Assembly: GCA_019310195.1 (NCBI GenBank) | Contig: JAFDET010000263.1 | Location: 1-16,750, forward strand | Source: Deltaproteobacteria bacterium | Lineage (GTDB): Bacteria; Myxococcota_A; UBA9160; JAFDET01 | Direction of reading: 5' to 3' | Length of the DNA stretch: 16,750 nucleotides | Shown: one piece after another, positions 9,437 to 15,795 of the stretch | Position numbering within the stretch: the stretch's first letter is position 1 | Layout: each line of letters begins with the position of its first letter | Made by a program: the position numbers and the translations under genes | Notes under the pieces: generated by a model | The model's input: only the letters and a program-made list of their open reading frames with translations | Databases searched by the model: none | What the model was told of the DNA's origin: nothing

Positions 9437-9511
9437 TCGAATCACGCCGGACCTGAATACGCACAGACACACCCCGTCGAACTCCGCAGCCACAGAACGC
9501 GGAGGAACGAC

Positions 9512-9895
9512 ATGGCTTCGAAGATCGGGATCCTGGGACTGGCGGCCGGCCTGTTGTTGGCGACACCGGGCATCGCGGGCGCACACGGCCATCACAGCGA
9601 GGGCCGCAACGTGCGCCACGGCGAACATCGGCATCAGGCACGACACGAGCAGCGGCAGCGCGTTCGGCAGCAGCGGCGCCATCACGGCATCCGACAGCAC
9701 CGCCACGTACGCAGCCACGACCGGCGTGGGAGCCGCGTCGTGATGCACGGGGCGTACTGGTGTGGCCGGTGCCGGCGCTCGTTCCGTGAGCAGGACCGGT
9801 TCTTCCGGCACCTGCAGCACGACCACCGCCTGCACCGAGGCCGGCTCTGGCGGAACCTGGTTCGCACCGGGTGGGGCTGGGCCTTCTACGGGTAG
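9512..9895 (+). CDS. Secreted His/Arg-rich small protein with a C2H2 zinc-finger-like motif
   Basis: A protein of 127 residues, preceded by a strong ribosome site (GGAGGAA at 9501-9507). It has a clear signal peptide (MASKIGILGLAAGLLLA, cleavage likely after IAGA near residue 24), so it should reach the periplasm. The mature chain is extremely rich in His and Arg (HGHHSEG, HGEHRHQARHEQ, RHHGIRQHRHVRSH). From residue 84 the spacing is C84-x2-C87-x3-F91-x5-F97-x2-H100-x4-H105, the full classical C2H2 zinc-finger pattern with its hydrophobic core residues. Metal binding (Zn, Ni or Cu) is a strong inference from composition; nucleic-acid binding would be odd for an exported protein. I recognise no family. 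It overlaps the convergent kinase gene by ten bases at the 3' ends. No metal-transport gene is nearby. Confidence 0.8.
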   Translation: MASKIGILGLAAGLLLATPGIAGAHGHHSEGRNVRHGEHRHQARHEQRQRVRQQRRHHGIRQHRHVRSHDRRGSRVVMHGAYWCGRCRRSFREQDRFFRHLQHDHRLHRGRLWRNLVRTGWGWAFYG

Positions 9896-11073
9896 TCGAG
9901 CACCTCGCGCACCTTGGCGGCGAGCGCGTGGGGGGTGAAGGGCTTCGCGAGGAAGCTCCCGGAGCCCTCCCCCACCTGCTCCAAGGTTCGCTCGTCCGCC
10001 GAGTAGCCCGAGACGTAGAGGACGCGCGCCTCCGGCCGCAGCGGCGTAAAGCGCCGGGCCAGCTCGGGCCCGCTCATGTTGGGCATCACTACGTCGGTCA
10101 GCAGCAGATGGATCGGGCCGGCATGTGCTTGAGGCAGGCGCAGCGCCTCGTCCCCGTAGCCGGCGTCCAGCACCGTGTAGCCCCGACTCTCCAGGACCCG
10201 TCGCGCCAGGCTGCGGAGCATCTCCTGGTCCTCTACCAGCAGCACGGTCTCCGACGCGAACGGCAGCGCCCGTTGCTCCTTGGGCGCCGGTTCACACCCC
10301 GCGGTCGGCTCCCCGTCCACGTGGGGCAGCAGGATGCGGAAGCGGGAGCCGTGGCCGGGCGCACTGTCCACGCGAATGGATCCGCCGCTCTGCAGCACGA
10401 TCCCATACACCGTGGCCAGCCCCAGCCCCGTACCGAGCCCCGGCGCCTTGGTGGTGAAGAAGGGCTCGAACACGCTGGAGCGCGTCTCCGCATCCATGCC
10501 GATGCCGGTGTCCGCCACCGTCAACGCCACGTAGCGGCCGGGCCCGGGAAGACCCAGCGCACGACCCTGGAGCGAGTCGACCTCCACATCCTCGGTGGCC
10601 ACGCTGAGCCGGCCGCCGTCGGGCATGGCGTCGGCCGCGTTGACGGCCAGGTTCATCACCACCTGCTCCAGCTGCATGGGATCCGCGCGCACGGTAGCGG
10701 GCACGGCCTCGAGCACGGTCACCAGCTCGATGTCCTCGCCGATGATCCGGCGCAACATGCGGTGCATCTCGCTGACGACCGCGTTGAGGTCGAGGATCTC
10801 GGCCTGGAGCACCTGGCGCCGGCTGAACGCCAGGAGCTGGCGAACCAGGATGGCGGCCTTGTCCGCCGCGTGCTGCACGCCCTGCACGTCCACCAGCAGC
10901 GGGTGCTCCGCGCCCAGCCCGGTCTCCAGCAGCCCCGCGTAGCCGAGGATCGCAGACAGCAGGTTGTTGAAATCATGGGCGACGCCTCCCGCCATCCGCC
11001 CGATGGCTTCGAGGCGCTGGGTCTGGAGCTGGCGATCCTGCTCCCCCGCGCGAGCCGACTGTGTACCGTCCAT
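9886..11073 (-). CDS. Hybrid histidine kinase with C-terminal receiver, no sensor domain
   Basis: A protein of 395 residues from the ATG at 11073. HisKA domain: LEAIGRMAGGVAHDFNNLL with the phosphorylated His33. HATPase domain: the N box LEQVVMNLAVNAADAM, then VADTGIGM, FEPFFTTK and GLGTGLGLATVYGIV. Receiver domain at about 275-395: VLLVEDQEML, the phospho-acceptor in LLLTDVVMP (about Asp327), VSGYS and the Lys of FLAKPF. No PAS, GAF or membrane segment precedes HisKA; upstream codons do not look like protein and run into antisense of another gene. The kinase therefore seems to have lost its sensor half. The ATG at 11088 is an alternative start; neither has a good ribosome site. The first 24 codons are duplicated at the right edge of the window, where the residue matching Met1 is Arg, so Met1 is probably not an ancestral start. 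No DNA-binding output is encoded. Confidence 0.85.
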   Translation of the reverse strand: MDGTQSARAGEQDRQLQTQRLEAIGRMAGGVAHDFNNLLSAILGYAGLLETGLGAEHPLLVDVQGVQHAADKAAILVRQLLAFSRRQVLQAEILDLNAVVSEMHRMLRRIIGEDIELVTVLEAVPATVRADPMQLEQVVMNLAVNAADAMPDGGRLSVATEDVEVDSLQGRALGLPGPGRYVALTVADTGIGMDAETRSSVFEPFFTTKAPGLGTGLGLATVYGIVLQSGGSIRVDSAPGHGSRFRILLPHVDGEPTAGCEPAPKEQRALPFASETVLLVEDQEMLRSLARRVLESRGYTVLDAGYGDEALRLPQAHAGPIHLLLTDVVMPNMSGPELARRFTPLRPEARVLYVSGYSADERTLEQVGEGSGSFLAKPFTPHALAAKVREVLDYP

Positions 11074-11074
11074 C
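11001..11074 (-). repeat. Direct repeat copy A (kinase linker segment)
   Basis: This 74-base stretch encodes residues 1-24 of the kinase and matches 16677-16750 with five mismatches (about 93%), in the same orientation and 5676 bases apart. Matching begins abruptly at CGATGG on the left. It continues to the right edge of the window, so its full extent on that side is unknown. Confidence 0.9.
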
Positions 11075-11184
11075 CTGTGCAACCCCATGCAGCATACGAA
11101 GCGGATCGCCAGGCACCTGGGTGAAATCGCACACCGCGTGTTTTTTGCCGCACTCGTTGGGGTGAACCGCTGGCGATCCCATCC

Positions 11185-11334
11185 ATGAACCACCCGTTGC
11201 CGAAACGCATCAACGAGCTGGACTGGCGCCGGATCCGAGCCGACCTGGACGCTCACGGCCACGCCACCGCAGGACCGATCTTCGACGCGGCCGAGTGCCG
11301 CACACGGGCCGGACTCTGGGACAGCGCGCGCACT
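11185..11334 (+). pseudogene. N-terminal remnant of a probable 2OG-Fe(II) oxygenase
   Basis: From the ATG at 11185 about 50 codons read MNHPLPKRINELDWRRIRAD, then LDAHGHATAGPIFDAAECR and LWDSAR. This resembles the start of prolyl-hydroxylase-like 2-oxoglutarate/Fe(II) oxygenases, which open with a LDW..I...LD..G pattern followed by a short loop and a Cys. The similarity ends at about 11330, where the sequence passes into a gene fragment on the other strand; none of the catalytic HxD...H residues is present. The remnant cannot be active. The family call rests on recalled sequence pattern, so it is moderate. The exact breakpoint is uncertain by about ten bases. Confidence 0.5.
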
Positions 11335-11677
11335 CCACGCACGCGACGCGGGCGTGCGCCGATTGCCCGTATACGGCGACCTCCGGCCCCATCGCCCTGT
11401 GACACACGGAACCGCAGAACTCGCTCGGCTCGGAGAACTCGACCCGGTGCGCCGACGCGATCCCCACGCCGAGAACGAAGAAGGTGGCCGTCGGGAAGAG
11501 GCTGGGAGGCCGCCCCTGCGGCCGGCGCCGCGCCTCGCGAATCATCCCGAAGACGACGAGGAGCAGCAGATGGATCAGGGCGGTGTAGGCGCCGCGGCCG
11601 CCAGCTCGTCCCTCGCTGGCTGCGCATGCCCGGGCGCGCTGATACTCGATCGAATTGGTTTTCAGTTGCGATGCCAT
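11335..11677 (-). pseudogene. N-terminal remnant of a NapC/NirT-like membrane multiheme cytochrome c
   Basis: Reading from the ATG at 11677: MASQLKTNSIEYQRARACAA, a hydrophobic stretch (AYTALIHLLLLVVFGMI), a second (PTATFFVLGVGIASA), then EFCGSVCHRAMGPEVAVYGQ and SAHARVACVEC. The last two match the first heme region of NapC/NirT-type quinol-oxidising cytochromes (a CxxxCH or CxxCH heme site, the M.PE..Y segment, S.HA.V.C..C). The family would continue CHxGPG and carry three or more further hemes. Here similarity stops right after VEC at about 11335, and the frame then reads antisense to the oxygenase remnant. The gene is cut by a rearrangement and is non-functional as it stands. It points divergently from the redox operon to its right and may once have belonged to it. 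Confidence 0.65.
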
Positions 11678-11824
11678 CTTGCGCGCGCCCGAACATGTGC
11701 AGCCGAGAGATGGCCTGAGTGCGGATTTCCGAATCGTGACGAGGTCGTGGCACCCGAAGGAGCTACGGAAGGGCACGGCCCGCGGACTCCTCTTGTGCGA
11801 CGACGCACACTCCTGTAGGAGACC

Positions 11825-11844
11825 TTGCCGCAACCCCGCGGCAA
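11825..11844. other. Perfect 7-base-pair hairpin upstream of the first cytochrome gene
   Basis: TTGCCGC and GCGGCAA flank a six-base AACCCC loop, 28 bases before the cytochrome start at 11872. It is followed by TTCGTC, not a T run, so it is a weak terminator at best and may instead be a regulatory stem. Apart from it I see nothing in 11678-11871; a TATAAA at 11878-11883 falls inside the called gene. Confidence 0.35.
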
Positions 11845-11871
11845 TTCGTCACTCGGCGCGCAGCGCGTCGC

Positions 11872-12540
11872 ATGCGCTATAAATGCAGCGAGGTTGGAGT
11901 ATCGGCCGGCGCGGCAGCCAACGTCGTGACGGTCGGGCTTGCGGGGTCAGCTCTTCTGGTGCTCGGCGAGGGCGTCGCGTCCGCGGAGGAATCGGCAAAG
12001 GATTCCTGCGTGGAGTGCCACAGCAACGCGGACTTCCTCGTCACCCACAAGAAGCTCCACGACTACTACCAGCTCTGGAAGGAGTCTACCCACGCGCTGG
12101 AGGGCGTGTCCTGTGCGGACTGCCACGGAGGGGATCCGGAGGTCTCGGACAAGAAGGCATCCCATGGTCGCGATGTCGGTGGGGAAGATGGCGCCGGGAG
12201 CGCCGTCAACTTCCGGAACCTCCCGGATACATGCGGGACCTGTCACGACGAGATCTCCGAGGGCTTTCGCGAGAGCGACCATTTCGATCATCTCATCCGC
12301 AAGAAGCAGGACAAGCAGGGGCCGAGCTGCGTGACCTGCCACGGATCGCTCAACGTGGCGGTCCTGAACGTGAATACGGTTGAAGAGGCCTGTGCGCAAT
12401 GCCACAACGAGGAGAAGGACAACCACCCCGACATTCCGGAGAAGGCGGAAGTCATCCTGAACAGGCTCCTCTCCATTCACCGCTACTATCGATACATCGG
12501 CAAGCGAGGGGATCCCGCGCCTGAAGGCGAAGCGTGTTGA
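11872..12540 (+). CDS. Periplasmic pentaheme cytochrome c (C-terminally truncated paralogue)
   Basis: A protein of 222 residues with an N-terminal hydrophobic export segment (VTVGLAGSALLVLGEGVASA, cleavage near residue 39). Five CxxCH heme sites follow: CVECH 46-50, CADCH 81-85, CGTCH 121-125, CVTCH 153-157 and CAQCH 174-178. Five c-type hemes on a protein this size resemble NrfB, the electron carrier of the Nrf nitrite reduction system, though orthology is not established. It is clearly homologous to the cytochrome at 15796-16602 along the whole heme region, including CHGS.NV and NRLLSIHRYYRYI. After GDP (about residue 216) the frame goes to an unrelated six-residue tail, while the matching C-terminus of the paralogue is found shifted one frame at 12521. 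The ATG at 11872 has no obvious ribosome site; GTG 11926 would leave a shorter signal. The heme domain looks intact and may still function. Confidence 0.85.
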   Translation: MRYKCSEVGVSAGAAANVVTVGLAGSALLVLGEGVASAEESAKDSCVECHSNADFLVTHKKLHDYYQLWKESTHALEGVSCADCHGGDPEVSDKKASHGRDVGGEDGAGSAVNFRNLPDTCGTCHDEISEGFRESDHFDHLIRKKQDKQGPSCVTCHGSLNVAVLNVNTVEEACAQCHNEEKDNHPDIPEKAEVILNRLLSIHRYYRYIGKRGDPAPEGEAC

Positions 12541-12571
12541 GCTACGCGAGCGCGAGAAGCAGGCCCGGTAG
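12521..12571 (+). pseudogene. Out-of-frame remnant of the cytochrome C-terminus
   Basis: Read in the +1 frame relative to the pentaheme gene, these 17 codons give LKAKRVELREREKQAR and a TAG. They match the end of the paralogue at 15796-16602 (LKEKRDELRKKSQQKKER). About 37 residues that lie between the DP and LK positions in the paralogue are missing here. This is a deletion scar of roughly 110 bases, not a multiple of three, which threw the old C-terminus out of frame. Confidence 0.7.
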
Positions 12572-13013
12572 GGGGACGTCGCGGGAGTGCCAGACGGCGC
12601 TCAGGCCTTGGGCTGGACGCGATAGAACCGAGACCAGGGCTTCCACGAAGAGGACGCCCGAAGGCGAAACCGTCCACCGGCACGCCGCCCTCGCCCGGCT
12701 TCTCGACTGCGGCGCGTGCTTCGGTGCGCAGGCGATCAGAACTTCAGGCTAGCCAGCGGGACCGGTAGGCGGCGGCGAATTCTCGAGACGCCGCACTGAC
12801 CAGGGTCAACTCCCGCGGCATGGCAGCTTTTCACAAGAGCGCCCCCTTCAATGAGGCAGAATGCCCCTTTGCTGGTGCATTACGCCTCATGGTGGGGCGG
12901 AAAGCGCCGGAAAACAAACGCATATATCGCGGTATGGGAATTGCACTTCACTCGCGCATCTCTCCGGAGGGGAGGGATACGAAGGAGCTTTCTCGCAGGG
13001 TCGAAGGCGCTTG
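12572..13013. other. Non-coding stretch between the two cytochrome genes
   Basis: No reading frame here has the composition or motifs of a protein. The right half is less GC-rich than the surroundings (CATATATC at 12921-12928), as expected of a promoter region, and includes the candidate sigma-54 site. I found no tRNA, riboswitch or insertion-sequence end. Confidence 0.5.
12931..12945 (+). promoter_or_regulatory. Candidate sigma-54 promoter for the redox operon
   Basis: GG at 12931-12932 and GC at 12943-12944 are separated by exactly ten bases, and the downstream element reads TTGCA, a full match to the -12 consensus. The upstream part (CGGTATG) matches TGGCACG at four of seven positions. 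Transcription would start near 12956, about 58 bases before the GTG at 13014. No enhancer-binding activator is visible in the window. Confidence 0.35.
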
Positions 13014-13646
13014 GTGTGTGGGACGGCACTCGAGTGCGGGCGCGGCATCGGGAGACAAGACCAGCCCGTAGCCCGCTGGGTGGTTTTGGGTCTGGTCGTG
13101 CTGGGCTTCGTGGGGATCCTCACCGGCCAGTGCTCGCTCGACCGCAACACCGCGCGCGCCTACCCCAGCCGCGCGCTGCCCGCCGACCTCGAACCCGTCC
13201 TCCTGCCCCCGCCGGAGGTCGACGACGAGTACCTGCCGTGCGACGACTGCCACGAGGATGAGGTCGTCAAGTTGGAGCCCCGCGAGCTCGACGATCACCC
13301 CGAGGTCGAGCTCGATCACGGCGATCTCTGGTGCCTGGATTGCCACGCCGTGGAGCAGCACGAGGAGCTCCAGATCTCGAACAACCGCCTGACGAGCTTC
13401 GAGGAATCCTGGCGGCTGTGCACGCGCTGCCACCACGAGAAGCTCTCAGACTGGCGCGCCGGGGTCCACGGCAAGCGCACCGGGCAGTGGCTCGGGAGCA
13501 AGGAATACCGGACCTGCGTGGCCTGCCACCGACCCCATTCGCCGAACACCGGCCAGCTCGAGCCCAAGCCGAGGCCTCTGCGGGCCGTCGAGGTCCAGCT
13601 CAGGGCCGCTGCAGCCCAGGAGGAGGTACCTCGCGATGAAGACTGA
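13014..13646 (+). CDS. Membrane-anchored tetraheme cytochrome c
   Basis: About 210 residues from the GTG at 13014. One transmembrane helix at about 22-38 (WVVLGLVVLGFVGILTG) serves as a signal-anchor, placing the rest in the periplasm. Four CxxCH sites: CDDCH 76-80, CLDCH 107-111, CTRCH 136-140 and CVACH 168-172, with further His residues available as distal ligands. The start is uncertain: the frame is open back to an ATG at 12861, but those codons look non-coding and lie upstream of the putative promoter. GTG 13014 has GAAGG six bases ahead. The gene overlaps the ferredoxin gene by 11 bases. As the membrane-tethered heme subunit beside NrfC- and NrfD-like proteins it probably receives electrons from the iron-sulfur subunit and passes them to the soluble pentaheme proteins. 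I cannot assign it to a named family beyond multiheme cytochrome c. Confidence 0.8.
   Translation: MCGTALECGRGIGRQDQPVARWVVLGLVVLGFVGILTGQCSLDRNTARAYPSRALPADLEPVLLPPPEVDDEYLPCDDCHEDEVVKLEPRELDDHPEVELDHGDLWCLDCHAVEQHEELQISNNRLTSFEESWRLCTRCHHEKLSDWRAGVHGKRTGQWLGSKEYRTCVACHRPHSPNTGQLEPKPRPLRAVEVQLRAAAAQEEVPRDED
13621..13627 (+). promoter_or_regulatory. Strong ribosome binding site of the ferredoxin gene
   Basis: AGGAGGT lies inside the 3' end of the tetraheme gene, eight bases before the ATG at 13636. It fixes the ferredoxin start despite the 11-base gene overlap. Confidence 0.8.
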
Positions 13647-14553
13647 GAGGAAAGGATCCACCGAGAAGGGCGGTACATCGCGCCGCCACTTCCTCAAACT
13701 CACGGCTGCGAGCCTCGGTTCGTTGGCGGCCGTCCCCGGCAGCGCCGAGGCCCTCGACTTCGTGCTGAAGAACTTCCGCGAGGTCTCGGACGACTACCTC
13801 GAGGACATGCTCCGCGACCTCGAGCGCGGGTACGAGAAGAAGTACGGAATGCCCTTCAGCGTCGAGGCGACCGGCCCCTACGACGACGTCCTCTTCGGCT
13901 ACGGCCTCGACCTCTCGCGCTGCAAGGGATGCCGGCGCTGCGTCCATGCGTGCGTCGCGGAAAACAACCAGTCGCGAGACCCGGCGATCCAGTGGATCCG
14001 CGTGCTCGAGTTCGACCGCGAGGACACGATACGAGAGATCAACCTCGACGAAGGCAAACCCTTCTACGAGCACGATCTCGTGCCCGCCCCCGGCAAGTTC
14101 TACATCCCGGTGGCGTGCCAGCAGTGCGAGGATCCGGAGTGCACCGCCGCCTGCCCGACGGGGGCCACATGGATGGAACCCGACGGAATCGTCGTCATCG
14201 ACTACGAATGGTGCATCGGCTGCCGCTACTGCATGGTCGCCTGCCCCTACGGCGCCCGCCACTTCAACTGGACCGAGCCTCACATCCCGGAGGACGAGAT
14301 CAACCCGGATACCCACCTGCTCGGCAACCGACCGCGGCCCCATGGTGTCGTGGAGAAGTGCACCTTCTGCATTCAGCGCACCCGGAAGGGGCGCTATCCC
14401 GCCTGTGTCGAGATCTGTCCGGTCGGCGCGCGCAAGTTCGGCAACCTGCTCGATCCGGAAAGCGAGATTCGATATCTGCTCGAGCACAAGCGGACCTTCG
14501 TCCTCAAGCCAGAGCTCAACACGCGGCCGAAGTTCTTCTACTTCTTCGGATAG
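13636..14553 (+). CDS. Tat-exported four-cluster [4Fe-4S] ferredoxin, NrfC/DsrO-like
   Basis: A protein of 305 residues. It begins with a Tat signal (SRRHFLKLTAASLG, arginines 16-17; cleavage near PGSAEA), so it folds with its clusters in the cytoplasm and is exported. Sixteen cysteines fall in the four expected groups: C96/C99/C102/C106, C161/C164/C169/C173, C193/C196/C199/C203 and C242/C245/C257/C261, giving four [4Fe-4S] clusters as in NrfC, DmsB, PsrB and DsrO. In those complexes this subunit sits on the periplasmic face of the NrfD-like membrane subunit and carries electrons between the quinone site and the partner protein. The TAG is followed at once by the NrfD-like gene, the usual order. 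With no catalytic molybdenum or nitrite-reductase subunit nearby, cytochromes are the likely partners. Family assignment is firm; the specific complex is not. Confidence 0.93.
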   Translation: MKTERKGSTEKGGTSRRHFLKLTAASLGSLAAVPGSAEALDFVLKNFREVSDDYLEDMLRDLERGYEKKYGMPFSVEATGPYDDVLFGYGLDLSRCKGCRRCVHACVAENNQSRDPAIQWIRVLEFDREDTIREINLDEGKPFYEHDLVPAPGKFYIPVACQQCEDPECTAACPTGATWMEPDGIVVIDYEWCIGCRYCMVACPYGARHFNWTEPHIPEDEINPDTHLLGNRPRPHGVVEKCTFCIQRTRKGRYPACVEICPVGARKFGNLLDPESEIRYLLEHKRTFVLKPELNTRPKFFYFFG

Positions 14554-14565
14554 GTGGGTCGGATC

Positions 14566-15771
14566 ATGATGAACCTGTGGAGATTCGCCGTCTTCAGCTT
14601 GAAGCAGATCGCCATCGGCGGCCGGGGCTACTATGCCTGGCTGCTCTTCCTCGGCCTGCTGATGGCGCTCGGGATCTTCGGAGTCAGCCAGCAGGTGATC
14701 CACGGCCACATCGTCTCCAACATGCGCGATCCGGTTCCGTGGGGGATGTTCATCGGCACCTACGCGTTCTTCGTCGGCGTCGCGGCCGCGGCGGTGGCCC
14801 TGGTGGTGCCCGGCTACATCTACCACTGGAAGCCCATCAAGGAGATCGTCATCCTCGGCGAGATCATCGCGATCTCCGCCTTGGTAATCTGCATCCTCTT
14901 CGTGATGGCGGATCTCGGCCACCCCGACCGCTTCTGGCATCTGCTGCCCGTCGTGGGTACTCCCCACGTGCCCTCGTCGATGATCGCGACCAACGTAATG
15001 ATCCTGAACGGCTATCTCGTCCTCAACCTCGTCATCGTGACGAGCTCCCTCTACCGCGCATTCACGGGCAAGCCCCAGGACGACAAGCTGTTCCTGCTGC
15101 TCGTTTTCATCTCGATACCGGCTGCCATCAGCATCCATACGACGACCGCGTTCATCTTCAACGTGCTTCCGGCTCGTCCCTACTGGAACACGGCTATCCT
15201 CGTGCCCCGCTTCATCAGCACGGCACTGTGCGCGGGTCCGGCGCTGATGCTGCTCGCCTTCCAGGCGCTACGGAAGGCCCACAGCGTCAAGATCAAGGAC
15301 GCGGCGCTGTTCCGGATCGTGGACATCGTTACGATGGTGATGATCGCGAACCTCTTCCTGCTCTTCGCGGAGGTCGTCACCGAGTATCGATCGGCTACGC
15401 ATCACAGCGTTCACATCATGTACTACTTCCAGGGCCTCGATGGGCACCTGGGCTTGCGCGGGTGGGCCTGGGCGGGAGTGGCCTGCAACGTGGTGGCGCT
15501 GCTGCTGTTCATGATCCCCGCGACGCGCAGGAACTTCGTTACGATCAACATCGGCTGTGTGCTGACGATCGTCGGGGTCTGGGTCGAGAAGGGAATCGGA
15601 CTGATCCTTCCCGGCCTGACGCCCGGGCTGCTGGGCGAGATCTACGAGTACTCGCCCGCCGCGCCAGAGGTTATGATCGCGGTTGGTATCCTCGGGGTGG
15701 GTGCGCTGGTCTTCACGGTGCTCAGCAGGGTCGCCGGCCCGCTGGTTCTCAGCGACCTGGAAGAGAGCTGA
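14566..15771 (+). CDS. NrfD/DsrP-like integral membrane quinol-site subunit
   Basis: A protein of 401 residues with about ten hydrophobic helices. It has the family hallmarks YYAWLLFLGLLMALGIFG near the start, DPVPWGMFIG, and DLGHPDRFWHL from residue 116, the segment around the quinone pocket in PsrC/NrfD relatives. The size is that of the ten-helix DsrP/HmcC branch rather than the eight-helix E. coli NrfD. It binds menaquinol in the inner membrane and passes electrons to or from the iron-sulfur subunit. The ATG at 14566 is preferred (GGTGGG ahead of it); a GTG directly after the previous stop at 14554 would add four residues. It lies 24 bases before the second pentaheme gene, so all four genes from 13014 on form one operon. 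Confidence 0.92.
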   Translation: MMNLWRFAVFSLKQIAIGGRGYYAWLLFLGLLMALGIFGVSQQVIHGHIVSNMRDPVPWGMFIGTYAFFVGVAAAAVALVVPGYIYHWKPIKEIVILGEIIAISALVICILFVMADLGHPDRFWHLLPVVGTPHVPSSMIATNVMILNGYLVLNLVIVTSSLYRAFTGKPQDDKLFLLLVFISIPAAISIHTTTAFIFNVLPARPYWNTAILVPRFISTALCAGPALMLLAFQALRKAHSVKIKDAALFRIVDIVTMVMIANLFLLFAEVVTEYRSATHHSVHIMYYFQGLDGHLGLRGWAWAGVACNVVALLLFMIPATRRNFVTINIGCVLTIVGVWVEKGIGLILPGLTPGLLGEIYEYSPAAPEVMIAVGILGVGALVFTVLSRVAGPLVLSDLEES

Positions 15772-15795
15772 GTCGGCCGGGACGGGGGCAGGGAG

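Noticed and set aside
4996..9456. A continuous plus-strand open frame of nearly 1500 codons
   Set aside because: It runs antiphase through the lipoprotein end, the MBOAT gene and the last SGNH gene, with Arg/Pro/Ala-rich composition there. Only 6871 to about 8259 is genuine coding sequence in this frame.
9871..11124. Plus-strand open frame opposite the kinase
   Set aside because: The minus strand encodes all kinase and receiver motifs; the plus frame is a shadow.
11103..11179. Ten-base inverted repeat (GGATCGCCAG / CTGGCGATCC) 57 bases apart, suggestive of a tiny mobile element
   Set aside because: A match of this length at this distance is expected about once by chance in a window this size and base composition, and no target duplication or transposase is visible.
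12820..13071. Small open frame upstream of the tetraheme gene
   Set aside because: It spans the putative promoter, has no ribosome site and shows no protein-like pattern.
13600..15138. Minus-strand 512-codon open frame opposite the ferredoxin and NrfD-like genes
   Set aside because: Composition is Asp/Val/His-rich antisense of real genes, with no recognisable domain.
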